A stretch of DNA of 64,000 nt from Litorivivens sp041624475 (GCF_041624475.1 NZ_JBFJUX010000002.1:1-64000), one strand, 5' to 3'. Counted from the stretch's first letter, positions 10,801 to 18,746 are shown. Program-made: numbers and translations. Notes: generated by a model from the letters alone, not told the origin.

Positions 10801-11946
10801 ATCGGTGGTTTCTGAGTCATCGTCCGGGAATGCATCTTCATCATCGTTAACGCCGTCGTTATCGTCGTCTTCATCGGCATTGTTGCCGACGCCGTCACCG
10901 TCCGTGTCGGTATCTTCCGAGGGGTCGAGGGGAAAGGCATCTTCTTCGTCCCTGACGCCGTCGTTATCGTCGTCCTCGTCGCAGACATTCCCGTCGCCGT
11001 CGCGGTCGGAATCAAGCTGATCTTCGTTTGCTGCAAGAGGGCAGTTGTCATCACCGTCGCCGATGCCGTCAAAGTCTGTGTCGGGCAGTGTTGGGTCTGT
11101 TCCCTTGGCCACTTCGGCTTCGTCCAACAGGCCGTCGTTGTCATCATCGAGGTCACAGGCGTCACCGCGTGAGTCGCCGTCTGTGTCGAGCTGGTCTTCA
11201 TTGGCTGTTGCGGGGCAGTTGTCCGTACCGTTGGCGATGCCGTCGCCATCATCGTCGGCGGCCAGGGTGTCACTGTCCGGGCAGCCGGCAAAGTTTTCGT
11301 TGCCGGCTGTCGCGGGGCACTTATCGATCGCGTCGTTAACGCCGTCATCGTCGCTGTCTACGCCGCCGTCGTAATCGATACGGCCGTCGCGTATATCCGC
11401 AAGAGTAGAGTCTAGATGTGCTCTAGCATCGCTTTGGCTGACAAGCTCTCGGGCGGCACCTCCGTTGGCGGTACGCGCAAAATCAGCAAGATCTCCGTTG
11501 AGATTGGTGAAATCTACGGCACCGGAGAAATTTTCTGCAGCAGCCCGTACGCTCTCACTTAGCTGGATACCATTTGCCGGGTTGCTGTCGGTATCGAGGG
11601 TCTGTAGTAAGCGGGCAATGCCAATAGCGGCGTTGCCGAAGTCATTGGGAGTAATAAAATCAGTGCTGGGAGTTACCTCACCGAGGGTGATGCTTCCCAG
11701 AAAAAAAGTCAGGGTCTCGCCGTCGAGGTAGCTGAAGGAGCCGATAGCCGAAGTCTGAAAGACTTCATCATTGTTGGGTCGTCTGTAACTGAGGCCTTTT
11801 ACCGGACCGTCAACAAATTGACCGGAGTTGGTGCTGGAACTGCCGCCGCTGCTGACGCCACCACCACTGCTGGAGCTGCCACCGCCACAAGCTGCGAGTG
11901 AAATAGATAGACCCAGAATCCCTAGATGACTAAAGAATCGCTTCAT
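4891..11946 (-). CDS. Giant lipoprotein: TSP3 repeats + alpha/beta hydrolase + PHP-like metallohydrolase
   Basis: The frame opens at 12003, but ATG 11946 follows AGAGGC and starts a classical lipoprotein signal (MKRFFSHLGILGLSISLAAC, lipobox Cys20), giving 2351 residues. Next come a Gly/Ser linker, a domain of about 140 residues, and roughly eight aspartate-rich thrombospondin type 3 repeats (about 193-428) that should bind calcium. Residues 460-830 form a CocE/peptidase S15-like alpha/beta hydrolase: HGHGFGGSR, nucleophile GSSYGG (Ser601), Asp755 in GFRDTLF and His786 in HQSGH. Residues 1122-1430 resemble the PHP/CehA-type metallohydrolases: HEHSGYSDG (His1126, His1128), SSEHTDN, TFNHPGR. 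The last 650 or so residues are unrecognised. It is probably a cell-surface esterase/amidase with two active centres. The fusion is unusual; substrates are unknown. Confidence 0.75.
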   Translation of the reverse strand: MKRFFSHLGILGLSISLAACGGGSSSSGGGVSSGGSSSTNSGQFVDGPVKGLSYRRPNNDEVFQTSAIGSFSYLDGETLTFFLGSITLGEVTPSTDFITPNDFGNAAIGIARLLQTLDTDSNPANGIQLSESVRAAAENFSGAVDFTNLNGDLADFARTANGGAARELVSQSDARAHLDSTLADIRDGRIDYDGGVDSDDDGVNDAIDKCPATAGNENFAGCPDSDTLAADDDGDGIANGTDNCPATANEDQLDTDGDSRGDACDLDDDNDGLLDEAEVAKGTDPTLPDTDFDGIGDGDDNCPLAANEDQLDSDRDGDGNVCDEDDDNDGVRDEEDAFPLDPSEDTDTDGDGVGNNADEDDDNDGVNDDEDAFPDDDSETTDTDGDGIGNNADPDDDGDGVDDGDDAFPLDPNESSDSDGDGVGDNGDQCTDTPQNESSNARGCSVSQSQHASCVGGFNLDGGRSYQVTLTSSSDETISFQVLEPTTFDCANAAKGAHPLVLHGHGFGGSRNQDGFDDLRAAGYTIISIDQRGFGDSSGTVRVMDPDFEGLDLIQILDWAEEHLEYLAWRNEGNQQFIAQPRKRSSVRGGNNLVVGAMGSSYGGGYQLLLHAVDEKNRLDALVPDITWHDLRYSLNPGDTLKTAWDLLLVAGGEAGSYRPGLQNQESPLARGLDLYIKETLVRGASTNEFPRNALEWFRYHSPTYWCGLNGEATRPYSGGESAINNNLNPDTPPGSNTRSGQAPVDVLLTQGFRDTLFNFNDAWWNYQCLRDRGGDVRLMTHQSGHILQGFVPAPGPFKFQEEGGNGNCGAINRNEATKAWFDEKLKGRPPSDLLANTQDQLCISLDDDDAVLIPQGTLLATRTDTTGIGSKAFTVDNIQLSNVPNGALAQQLYNAGQTFSVFPLVQVTSDNGAILAGIPLAQLTVSTPQTVNDTACAMGSVPGIRVGCDSISFVGLGVKRADSDSWQLIDDQIMPVRGIRHHDNIEMVGVAERLNPGDEIALLVYGYHPQYLASFSRDPSIQAVNLAGSIDLPLYASDDDGQPITSESAHGAVSLSVADSGGSCTDLDGMTDPACAVSGTAASLARTFCDYQWQSDFCQQFAFESPGYDAGFSDGPLTLKVGAVHEHSGYSDGDPNTRPLDYFLAGRTGQNTSDDGSGNSGVILDFMWSSEHTDNEKLPITTAAVCAPFADPLEDSNDAQSPEPLLNWLADGGATNLVTALDCANIDQNDHYFKWQATLEQAMAATERDEEGNYTGFTALRGFEWTNDFYNHLNVYGSTHVVNAKVDGSYADLEQMWEWLRTPVSEGGGADALVTFNHPGRNPTATPFDNNNPALAIAVTADWNDLAFVDEKIDARVIGMEIREGEDISYYIKALNNGWHIGALDAEDEHQREWANTIDGKTLILTRGRKPQDYYHALANRRTIAVSGDAISGEPGQPAIAPSLLYWADGDSIETGKPLGAIVNSSGSEHTLYVEATGLPEGAEVRLVNKSDTPINLGQVSADGSFSGQHTVNGPALGEDWYFVAICPSGEGQCGEYLPPEENKQKLLMVSAPIWFTRADETAYQPDYGSGITGMLAEFGSDMNQVLTHMLSGNGEEARSAFASAFANLGTNLTSLGANDPSDIPALVGLHTPPDAVATELHTADREVEPIILTGDKLPQWSAPSAYGYPEPYPSGADTKQCPSQLGAACPGFTATVGQIPGGSDIRNAHNGTMLHPHQWKPGMKPIQGGGKPINQIVGWSFDNGEWREIPVQVDERMPYFLANANSTFSVYSGTDEELTYVWHSNDDPDSYFGEEVWGMTKGTCERAYDPNGWDNLGYEPQSEEERRNRGLTGPVPDPIAGLDNDDEIVFMASDAGQQKDSSLPPNISDLQEVRIVDPLDPSSVKYVYLGLRSTGPTPLEPYISYVRDPDAKQWIDRSFFTSDDPEKLGSSNDNYGPNLGGTICRNFDPLTNSGTPEKSVAEGLDRDNDGIGDGDRFTRDGVTVTTENYQWYASGRWMVRSLKIRKPGESAADESYWENRPDLIDRWKGRAFQQSPDSTVSVVGFEDEQVNWEANAALLGERCGPVRCIRETWGADSGTNVTKTETFYRDAITYRYRVRVHPIPPDGLYTSWDYNRSAMLPEPGEAAEPGRYYTALRPQGVPIDGQNDDIGQMDTVPAIGNFCFTDDGPRAYPSGRCPVFFDTADPTFNLPLAFDNWEQVSGKGDSGSLVYSFELKGATSLMTPVVVPYYRDDACLDDGTGDDPVRRPYPGDRSDSAKVVHAYDAMAADGEANCQDGEKQGAYGAHGIHYFFTGDVDNAFVLGKPINEIDGQQWQFIVPTDKPKNVGTPYANIVRAPLQTIVAPVSPEN
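10663..11370 (-). repeat. Coding region of thrombospondin type 3 calcium-binding repeats
   Basis: The DNA is rich in GTC/ATC/GCC triplets that on the minus strand encode repeated DxDxDGxxD units such as DTDGDGVGNNAD and DEDDDNDGVRDEEDAFP. The repetition is at protein level (calcium-binding loops); the nucleotide copies are degenerate. Frame-shifted long ORFs on both strands here are by-products. Confidence 0.85.
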
Positions 11947-12117
11947 GCTTGCCTCTTGAACTGCATTATTATGGTTTATTTTTGCAAGGTCGCGTCTGAT
12001 CACTGCAAATGGCGTACAGATACGTTCAGAGTTGACAGTGCTAGCATTCTACACCAGCAGTGAGGGGGTGCAATTTCAATCTGTTAATGCGCCTCTGGCG
12101 AGGGCGGAGGCACCTTC

Positions 12118-12552
12118 TCAGGTGCCTGGTGGTTGCTGTTCCAGCATCTTCAGGGTGGCGGTAGATGAGAGCACAATGCGGTCATCTACCTGAAGGGTCG
12201 CTCTGACAAATGCCAGTTTGCGTGTGCGTCGGATCAGCTCGCCGCGCCCCACCAGAAGTTCTCCGGCCTTGGCGGAGCCGATAAACTGGTTGTCACAGGT
12301 AACGGTCAGACAGCCCTGCTGCTCGTTTTCCAGTGCGGCCAGGCAGAGGGTGTAGTCGGCAAAGGCCATCAGCACGCCGCCGTGGGTGATGCCGAACAGG
12401 TTGCAATGCTTTTCGGTCAGCCGCAGGGCGGTGTCCGAGTCCGGCGCCATGTTGCGGCAGAAAAAGGGCCCGATATTGTCTTCGGCCTTATCGCCGGCCC
12501 AATGGCGGTAATCTGTGGGTATATTAAAGTCTGCGGCCACAATCTGGCTCAT
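12118..12552 (-). CDS. PaaI-family hotdog thioesterase
   Basis: A 144-residue protein, the normal length for a single hotdog domain. The stretch HCNLFGITHGGVLMAFADY is the family signature: the HGG segment caps the central helix and a following acidic residue helps activate water. PaaI-type thioesterases hydrolyse acyl- or aryl-CoA thioesters in the cytoplasm. The start is supported by AAGGAGAC eight bases upstream. It is divergent from the luciferase-like oxidoreductase gene with about 110 bp between, which must hold both promoters. The substrate cannot be told from sequence. Confidence 0.8.
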   Translation of the reverse strand: MSQIVAADFNIPTDYRHWAGDKAEDNIGPFFCRNMAPDSDTALRLTEKHCNLFGITHGGVLMAFADYTLCLAALENEQQGCLTVTCDNQFIGSAKAGELLVGRGELIRRTRKLAFVRATLQVDDRIVLSSTATLKMLEQQPPGT

Positions 12553-12661
12553 AGTGTCTCCTTGATAATAATGTCTACGCCAAACGGGCGATCCTCCGTG
12601 TGGTGGATGGTGCCAGATATCGCTCCGTCGCTACAGTCTAGAAAAACAGGGAGACGTAAAT

Positions 12662-13525
12662 ATGGATTTTTGGCAGGTTGTCAGTTGGTGCGAAACCGAG
12701 CAGATACCGGATATAGCCGTGCACGCCGAGCAGCTTGGCTTTAAGGGGCTCATTCTGGCGGAGCATATCTATTATCCGGCGAGTACACGTTCGCGTTACT
12801 ACTACTCCTCGGATGGAGTCTCGCCGCAGAATCCGGATATGGAATTTCCTGACCCTTTGATCAGTTTTGCGGCGGCTGCGGCAGTAACCAAAACACTGCA
12901 ATTCATGACGGGTATTTATGTGCTGCCGCTGCGTCACCCAATCGAAGTGGCGAAAAACGTTGCTACCTTATGCAAACTCAGTGGCAACCGTTTCGCGTTG
13001 GGTTTTGGCGCAGGATGGCTCAAAGAGGAATTTGATCAGCTAGGTGTCGACTTCAGTCGTCGCGGGCGTCGAACTGATGAGATGATCGCCGTGATGCGCC
13101 AGCTTTGGTGCGGCAAGGAAGTCAGTTATAAGGGCGAGTTCTTTGATATGGAGCGGGTGAAGATTCGTCCGATTCCCGACGGCAATGTGCCTTTGATTGG
13201 CGGTGGTCATTCACCTGCGGCCCTACGGCGGGCTGTGGATCAGTGTGATGGTTGGTATGGGCCGGGCAATACACTGGCCGAGTTGGAGCAATTTCTACCC
13301 GAGCTGCAGGCGATGCGGGCGCAGTCTGTATGCGCAGAACAGCCCTTTTCTGTTATCGCGCCACTGACAGAAGCACTTGCGCCGAACGTTGTTGCGAGGC
13401 TGGAAGCGCTCGGAGTCACAGGCACGGTAAACTATCCATTCCTGTTTGGTATTGGCCCGGGGTCGACGCTGGACGACAAGAAGCGGTATATGGATGATTT
13501 TGCCAAACGCTTGATTGCAGCTTGA
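12662..13525 (+). CDS. LLM-class (luciferase-like) flavin-dependent oxidoreductase
   Basis: A 287-residue TIM-barrel protein with a good AGGGAG ribosome binding site. LLM features include the N-terminal strand-helix with DIAVHAEQLGFKGLILAEHI, the central TGIYVLPLRHPIEVAKNVATL, and RFALGFGAGWLKEEFDQLGVDFSRRGRRTDE, typical of the F420-dependent TIGR03619-like subgroup. These enzymes use reduced F420 or FMN to reduce or oxygenate small substrates. Which cofactor applies here cannot be decided, and no F420 biosynthesis gene is in the window. The C-terminal part (about 225-287) is shorter than in long luciferases. The TfoX-N gene follows 44 bp downstream on the same strand. Confidence 0.82.
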   Translation: MDFWQVVSWCETEQIPDIAVHAEQLGFKGLILAEHIYYPASTRSRYYYSSDGVSPQNPDMEFPDPLISFAAAAAVTKTLQFMTGIYVLPLRHPIEVAKNVATLCKLSGNRFALGFGAGWLKEEFDQLGVDFSRRGRRTDEMIAVMRQLWCGKEVSYKGEFFDMERVKIRPIPDGNVPLIGGGHSPAALRRAVDQCDGWYGPGNTLAELEQFLPELQAMRAQSVCAEQPFSVIAPLTEALAPNVVARLEALGVTGTVNYPFLFGIGPGSTLDDKKRYMDDFAKRLIAA

Positions 13526-13569
13526 TGGAGCTTATAGCTCGTAACTCTTGAAAGAACGGAGTGCCGACT

Positions 13570-13914
13570 GTGTCTGAAATGCTGGAGCTGATTTGCGACG
13601 CTTTGGAGCCGATGGGCCCGGTCACGGCGCGCCGGATGTTCGGTGGCCACGGCTTGTTTATCGATGGATTGATGTTTGGCCTGGTTGCCGACGATGTGCT
13701 GTATCTGAAAGTCGACTCGATCAACTGGCCGCATTATGAGGCGGCGGATTTGCCGCGTTTTACTTATCAGCGGCAAGGCAAAACGATTGCTCTGTCCTAC
13801 GCGGAAGCACCGGCGGAATGTCTGGAAGATTCCGAGGTTGCGCTGAGCTGGGCAGGAGCAGCGCTGGCTGCGGCGATGCGCAACAGAAAACTCACTGGCT
13901 CACAGGCCCGTTAG
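13570..13914 (+). CDS. TfoX N-terminal-domain family protein
   Basis: The domain signature is near the N-terminus: LEPMGPVTARRMFGGHGLF followed by IDGLMFGLVADDVLYLKVD. This is the TfoX/Sxy N-terminal domain. I prefer GTG 13570 because GGAG (13558-13561) sits 8 bp upstream; the frame also has GTG at 13561. The protein is about 114 residues and lacks the TfoX C-terminal domain of true competence regulators, as is common for stand-alone members whose function is not known. Its stop codon overlaps that of the TetR gene on the other strand (shared TTAG, 13911-13914). Confidence 0.8.
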   Translation: MSEMLELICDALEPMGPVTARRMFGGHGLFIDGLMFGLVADDVLYLKVDSINWPHYEAADLPRFTYQRQGKTIALSYAEAPAECLEDSEVALSWAGAALAAAMRNRKLTGSQAR

Positions 13915-14552
13915 CGCCTGAAGGGGAGCACGTTGTCGCCCTGGGGTTTCACCAGCAGGGTGGACAACAGGAGCTTCAGTCGGTTAGCGAACAGCACTCT
14001 ATCGCCGGTATATGAGCCAACTAGTTGCGGCACATTGTTGTTTGGCGTGGTGAGATAAAAGCTGGTCATACCGGCAATCAGCGACATGCAATCCACCAGC
14101 GGCACAGGATTAAAGACGCCTTCCTTAATGCCTCGGTCAATCAGTTTCTGCCAGCGATCAATGGTCTGAATTGCGGTTTCAGGCGGAATCTCTTCGCTTT
14201 GGCCTGAAGCGACGGCGTAAAGGGAAAGGTAGATAAAATCAGGGTTGGCGAATGCGTAGTCTACCCATGCATCGGTCGCGAGGTGGAGCAGTTCTATCGG
14301 GTGAGTGCCGGGTTGCTCGAAATAAGGCGTCAGCTGGCGATCCTGCTCTTCCATGGCCTGTTGCCATACCGCCTGGTAGAGCGTTGATTTATCCTTGAAG
14401 TGATGAAACAGGGACGGTCGCCGGATACCGACGTCAACGGCAATATCGTCGAGTCTGGTACCCGCATAGCCATTGCGAGCAAATTGCTTGCGAGCAGCCT
14501 GCAGTATTCGACCGCGGGTGTCATTGGGTTGCTGGGGTGGCGTGTTGTTCAT
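13911..14552 (-). CDS. TetR/AcrR-family transcriptional regulator
   Basis: A 213-residue protein. Residues 11-60 form the helix-turn-helix: RGRILQAARKQFARNGY, then DDIAVDVGIRRPSLFHHFKDK. The remaining 150 residues are a helical ligand-binding domain of the usual size. TetR proteins are dimeric repressors released by small ligands. The nearest candidate targets are its own promoter and the neighbouring genes, but no clear palindromic operator was identified in the 190 bp upstream. The gene is convergent with the TfoX-N gene and has GAAG upstream of ATG 14552. Confidence 0.88.
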   Translation of the reverse strand: MNNTPPQQPNDTRGRILQAARKQFARNGYAGTRLDDIAVDVGIRRPSLFHHFKDKSTLYQAVWQQAMEEQDRQLTPYFEQPGTHPIELLHLATDAWVDYAFANPDFIYLSLYAVASGQSEEIPPETAIQTIDRWQKLIDRGIKEGVFNPVPLVDCMSLIAGMTSFYLTTPNNNVPQLVGSYTGDRVLFANRLKLLLSTLLVKPQGDNVLPFRR

Positions 14553-14743
14553 GGCAACTTCAATAGCAGTGTTGCTGAACGTTAGCGGAAAATCACAGGC
14601 CTAACAAGCGCGCTGCTTTAGGCAATTCCAGATACGGGAAGGCGGACTATTAGTGCCGCACACATAACCTGTAGCCGATAACTGTATCGGCACAGCATGA
14701 GATGCTATGTCAGAGCTAAACCTGCCGTTCTGACCTGAGGGCT

Positions 14744-15235
14744 TCACTGGAGCAGGCGGGAGTCTCCGGGAGTGGTTTGTCTGGACGCGGCTCCGCCATC
14801 AAGCACGGATTCAAGGTCGCGAATGGCCTCCCGAAAGTCGCTCGGATTGTCAGTTTTGTGCAGTATGCCATACGCACCAATCACGCCTGCCTGTCGCCGG
14901 TCGTGGTCAGACAGACTGTGGGACATGAGAAGGCACGGAGTACGCTGATAACGCCGATCCCGTTTGATGATCTTCAAGGCCTGCAGTCCGTACAGTTTCG
15001 GCATGAAGAGATCGATGAGAATAAGGTCGGGACGGGGGATTATGGGGTTGGGTGCGACTGGTCGCCCGGATACAGGATCGATACCCAGCGCCGTCAGCAG
15101 ACTTTCCCCATCCCGCACATCGAAGACGTTACACTGGGCGTCAAATTGGGCCAGTCCACGAGTGATGATGAATAGGTCACTTTGATTGTCATCAGCGATA
15201 AGAACATTAAACTTCTTACGCTCTACAGCACTCAC
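14744..15235 (-). CDS. Single-domain response regulator (Rcp1-like receiver)
   Basis: I place the start at GTG 15235 because TTGGAGG lies 9 bp upstream; the frame extends to 15274. The 163-residue protein is a receiver domain only. The acidic pair is Asp15/Asp16 (VLIADDN), the phospho-acceptor Asp75 (LILIDLFMP), the switch residue Ser105 (LLMSHS) and the conserved lysine Lys127 (ILHKTD). An insert of about 20 residues before the phospho-acceptor strand (GIDPVSGRPVAPNPIIP) is longer than in CheY and resembles Rcp1-type regulators. No output domain and no adjacent kinase are present, so it probably relays phosphate or binds a protein partner. Confidence 0.85.
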   Translation of the reverse strand: MSAVERKKFNVLIADDNQSDLFIITRGLAQFDAQCNVFDVRDGESLLTALGIDPVSGRPVAPNPIIPRPDLILIDLFMPKLYGLQALKIIKRDRRYQRTPCLLMSHSLSDHDRRQAGVIGAYGILHKTDNPSDFREAIRDLESVLDGGAASRQTTPGDSRLLQ

Positions 15236-15392
15236 GAAAACCAGCCTCCAAGGTGCTTCTTTATAAGCCACCATTGAAGCAGAACGCGCCGCAGATTAAT
15301 TTACGTAGATGTACTTAAAGCCCCGTGAAAAGTCACATTTTTCGCGGAAGGCGGTCAATGTAAACGCTGTTTTTCAGATAGCACAACAGCCT

Positions 15393-15977
15393 TCAGGAAT
15401 ATTGCTTTGCAAACCAGAAGTCGAGTACATCCGAGTCGTGGCGCAATGCATGCTCGTCGAGCCAGCGGTCGTAGCGCAGCTGATTGAAATCGTAGATCTT
15501 CACCCGGCAGTTGTCGGTGCCTTGAATGTGTTCGCTGACCCAGTCGCAGATGCTGCTGGCGATTCTGGCGGAAGGCAATATTGCCCAGGCTTCAGGGGCG
15601 TACATCGCCATATGGCGGTCGGACAGGAATCGCGGCAATACGGATTCACCGTACTGGCGCGTATCGGCCTCGATGGTCTTGGTCAACCAGTGTTCGTAGC
15701 GGCGCATACACTGGTACCAGACGAACATGGTGCCCGAGAGCCTACGTTGGCCAAGAGCGTGCTCAAGTTCCCGGTCCGAGAGGCTGGCGATCATAGCCAT
15801 TACGGAGGCGGGAATTCGGTAACGCTTGAGCGCAAGGCGCAGGTCGCGACCGGTGGTCAATGGAATGACCCGGTCGGACTCAAGAGAGTAGAGTTCGGCG
15901 GCTGGCAGCAGGTTGTCTAGAATCATACGGCTGGGAGAGGTTAAAGGTTGTTCGATATGTGGTCGAAATTTAACCAT
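15393..15977 (-). CDS. Unrecognised 194-residue protein
   Basis: I do not recognise a family. The frame is long and free of rare features, and no better frame opposes it. The protein is soluble, without a signal peptide or membrane segment. It is rich in Arg, Leu and aromatic residues and ends FWFAKQYS. A hydrophilic N-terminus is followed by helical stretches (SVMAMIASLSDRELEHALG, RRYEHWLTKTIEADT). It lies between a response regulator and a TonB-dependent receptor gene and is not clearly in an operon. No strong Shine-Dalgarno precedes ATG 15977; ATG 15923 (MILDNLLPAAELYS) is an alternative start. Confidence 0.55.
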   Translation of the reverse strand: MVKFRPHIEQPLTSPSRMILDNLLPAAELYSLESDRVIPLTTGRDLRLALKRYRIPASVMAMIASLSDRELEHALGQRRLSGTMFVWYQCMRRYEHWLTKTIEADTRQYGESVLPRFLSDRHMAMYAPEAWAILPSARIASSICDWVSEHIQGTDNCRVKIYDFNQLRYDRWLDEHALRHDSDVLDFWFAKQYS

Positions 15978-16103
15978 GTGTGAGGCTTGGCTGCTATGAC
16001 CAAAATTGCCAGGTTCCCGTAAATTTGGGCCAACTGGAGATAAAACCGCTGAAGCAAAGGGCAGTCACCGTAGCGGCAACTTGGCTGCAAACGGGTTCAA
16101 AGT

Positions 16104-16132
16104 TTGGTTTGGCCGTCAGTTTTCGGGATAAT
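16104..16132 (+). promoter_or_regulatory. Candidate promoter for the TonB-dependent receptor gene
   Basis: TTGGTT (16104-16109), a 17-bp spacer and GATAAT (16127-16132) lie 31 bp upstream of the receptor start. Spacing is ideal and both boxes match sigma-70 moderately. No Fur-box-like palindrome was recognised around it. Confidence 0.4.
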
Positions 16133-16163
16133 GTGTTCATGGTTAACAAATAACGAGAATTTT

Positions 16164-18695
16164 ATGCCGCAAACAACGCTCTCTCGGGGGCTTTTCCCCT
16201 TACTGTCTGTCGTGCCAGCCCTGATCGGTCTTGGTTCCCTGAGCGCCCCGGTGGCGGCCCAATCGGAAGGGCGGGGAATGCTGGAGGAGGTTGTGGTCAC
16301 CGCCCGCCGGCGCGCTGAAAACCTGCAGGACACCCCGATTGCGGTCTCGGCGGTGGGAGCGGATACCCTCGATCGGCTCGGCATCAGCGACATAGAAGAT
16401 GTTGAAACCCTGGCACCCAGTTTGCAGTTTTCGCAGACCAACTACAAAGCCCCGGCGATCTTCATACGCGGCATTGGTCAGCGCAGTGGCAATCCGGTAC
16501 TCGACCCCGGTGTGGGGATGTACCTGAATGGGGTCTACGTACCGCGTTCGGATGCCCAGTTGTTGGACGCCGTTGATGTCGAGAATATTCAGGTGCTGCG
16601 CGGACCTCAGGGCACGCTGTTCGGCAAGAACAATATTGGTGGTGCCATTCTGGTGGATTCCAAGAAGCCCCACTCGGATGAGTTTGAAATGGCCGCCAAG
16701 GTTACCGTCGGCACTGACGGTCGCAAGGATGCCAAGCTCAGCTCAAATCTGCCGCTGACCGATGATCTCGCGCTCAGGCTTGCAGTGAACTCAAAGCGCA
16801 GCGACGGGTCGATCGACAACGTCAATGCAGGCAATGCCCTGTTTGATCAGGATCGGATCGCCATGTCCGGTCGGATGCTGTGGTATGCCACAGAGACTCT
16901 GGAAGTGGATCTCTTTGGCTTTCTCAGCAGGATTGATGAGCGGGGTTCACCCTACAACTGTAAATTTCAGAACAGTGGCGCCATTCTCACCAAGGGTATT
17001 TATCGTGACCCTAACGGTTCCAACTTAAAAGAAGCCTGTGACAGGAGTGCGGCGCTAGCCGGCAATTTCGAAGTTGCTCAGAACGATGAGGATGCGCGCT
17101 ACGCCGTAGATAACCATATGGCAGCGCTTACCCTGCGCTGGCCGATGTGGGGCATGGACGTAGAGAGCATCAGCAGCTATGCCTTGCAGGACAATATCGC
17201 CATCAGCGGTGATTCAGATGGTACTGCTATTCATATCGTGGCGGTTGGACCGGATGCAGGTCGTCAGGTTTTTGACGGTGCAGGGCTCAATTCGCCGGAC
17301 CAGCAGCGCACCCAATTCACTCAGGAACTGAAATTTAACGGCAGCGCCTGGGATGAAACCCTTAATTACACCTTCGGTGCTTTTTTTGCCAGCGAGACAC
17401 TGGATGACACTTTGGACGGGACCGACGTCGGTGACAATGGTCTTGTGGCCGTTGGTCCGGATGCAGCGGTAGAGCTGGGTGTTCCTTTGCCAAACAATGG
17501 CGTGCTGCCGGTACAGGCCAATGCTGCGCAGAATGCCAACTACGAGAATAAGACCAAGGCGATTTTTGCGCAGGCGAGCTGGGATATCGCCAGCTGGTTT
17601 CAGATGACACTCGGCGTTCGCTACACAGAAGAAGATCGCCGTAGTGAACACACCCAGATTACGCCGGACTATCAGGAATATGCGAATCGCTTGAATGCTC
17701 AAATCGGCAGTAACCCAGCCATCGTGCAGCCAGTTGTTCACTATCAGGACGGTATATATTCGCCAGTGTCCTTGCAGCAGTATTTTGCCTATCAGGCGCC
17801 GCAGGTGCCGCTGGTATTCGCAGACCCTCTTGTAGGCGATACGTCTTTCTCTGAGGTAACGCCGAACCTGACCCTTACCTATCTCGCAACCGACGATACG
17901 CTTGAAGCCCTGAATCTCGACAGCTTTATTGCCTATGCCACTGTCTCAAAGGGCTTTAAATCCGGTGGCCTGGATATCCGTAATACCCAGACCTCCGCCA
18001 ATATCCAGCAGTTTGAACCGGAGCTGGTGACCAATAAGGAGATAGGCTTCAAACTGGATGCGCTGGATTCCCGGGTGCGGTTTAACGTTGCCGTTTTCCA
18101 GATGGATTACACGGATCTGCAAGTGGCGCTCTATGAGCGCGGAGCTACGGCAACGGAGGTGATTCAATTTACCGGTAACGCCGGTGAGGCAGTTGTCGAC
18201 GGCTTTGAACTGGAACTTACCGCCTTGATCGGTGATTTCACGATTAATGCCAACGCCGGCTACACCGACGGCGATCTGATTGAATACAGCCTGGGTACCA
18301 ACACCGCCAATGGTTTTGCCATTGTCGATCGCAGCGGCGAGCCCTTCCCGCAGGTGCCGCAAAACGTACGCGGTATGGTGCTGCGCTATGACTGGTATTC
18401 CGATTTCGGTGTGATCTCACCCCAGCTTCAGTACTACTACTCTGACCGTATATTTATCGGCACCGATTACCTGAGTGGTGACTACGAAAGTTCGATTATC
18501 AGTCAGTATGAATTGTTTAATGCCCGCCTGGCCTGGGAGGTAAATGACCAGCTATCGGTAACTGCCTTTGTTGATAACGTAAAAGATGAGCCTTACTTTG
18601 TCGGTGGTATAGCGGTCACCAGCGTTATCGGCGTAGCCAACAGAGTGCCGGGAACGCCCCGACAGGCCGGGCTGGAATTCAGCTATCGGTTTTAA
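16164..18695 (+). CDS. TonB-dependent outer-membrane receptor
   Basis: From ATG 16164 (GAGA upstream) the protein has 843 residues with a signal peptide ending near APVAA/QSEG. The TonB box EEVVVTARR (41-49) is followed by the plug domain (DTPIAVSAV, IFIRGIGQRSGNPVLDPGVG, LRGPQGTLFGKNNIGGAI), then a 22-strand barrel ending in SYRF with terminal Phe, as outer-membrane proteins need. The plug type (YLNGVYVPRSDAQLLD, RGPQGTLFGKN) is that of the large receptor group in Sphingomonadales and marine gammaproteobacteria, often linked to uptake of complex organic compounds, not only siderophores. An M20 peptidase gene follows 51 bp downstream, so imported peptide-like or N-acyl amino acid substrates are possible. 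Confidence 0.92.
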   Translation: MPQTTLSRGLFPLLSVVPALIGLGSLSAPVAAQSEGRGMLEEVVVTARRRAENLQDTPIAVSAVGADTLDRLGISDIEDVETLAPSLQFSQTNYKAPAIFIRGIGQRSGNPVLDPGVGMYLNGVYVPRSDAQLLDAVDVENIQVLRGPQGTLFGKNNIGGAILVDSKKPHSDEFEMAAKVTVGTDGRKDAKLSSNLPLTDDLALRLAVNSKRSDGSIDNVNAGNALFDQDRIAMSGRMLWYATETLEVDLFGFLSRIDERGSPYNCKFQNSGAILTKGIYRDPNGSNLKEACDRSAALAGNFEVAQNDEDARYAVDNHMAALTLRWPMWGMDVESISSYALQDNIAISGDSDGTAIHIVAVGPDAGRQVFDGAGLNSPDQQRTQFTQELKFNGSAWDETLNYTFGAFFASETLDDTLDGTDVGDNGLVAVGPDAAVELGVPLPNNGVLPVQANAAQNANYENKTKAIFAQASWDIASWFQMTLGVRYTEEDRRSEHTQITPDYQEYANRLNAQIGSNPAIVQPVVHYQDGIYSPVSLQQYFAYQAPQVPLVFADPLVGDTSFSEVTPNLTLTYLATDDTLEALNLDSFIAYATVSKGFKSGGLDIRNTQTSANIQQFEPELVTNKEIGFKLDALDSRVRFNVAVFQMDYTDLQVALYERGATATEVIQFTGNAGEAVVDGFELELTALIGDFTINANAGYTDGDLIEYSLGTNTANGFAIVDRSGEPFPQVPQNVRGMVLRYDWYSDFGVISPQLQYYYSDRIFIGTDYLSGDYESSIISQYELFNARLAWEVNDQLSVTAFVDNVKDEPYFVGGIAVTSVIGVANRVPGTPRQAGLEFSYRF

Positions 18696-18746
18696 TTCCG
18701 CGCAAGCCGGACACTATTTTTTCGTTGAAGAGAATGCTTTTCACTT

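Noticed and set aside
10743..11348. 201-codon minus-strand ORF rich in Thr/Ala
   Set aside because: It is a frame-shifted reading of the aspartate-rich calcium repeats of the giant lipoprotein. Low-complexity composition confirms this.
10663..11370. Possible DNA tandem repeat or CRISPR-like array
   Set aside because: Units vary in length and sequence and encode TSP3 loops in one frame; no spacers or fixed repeat.
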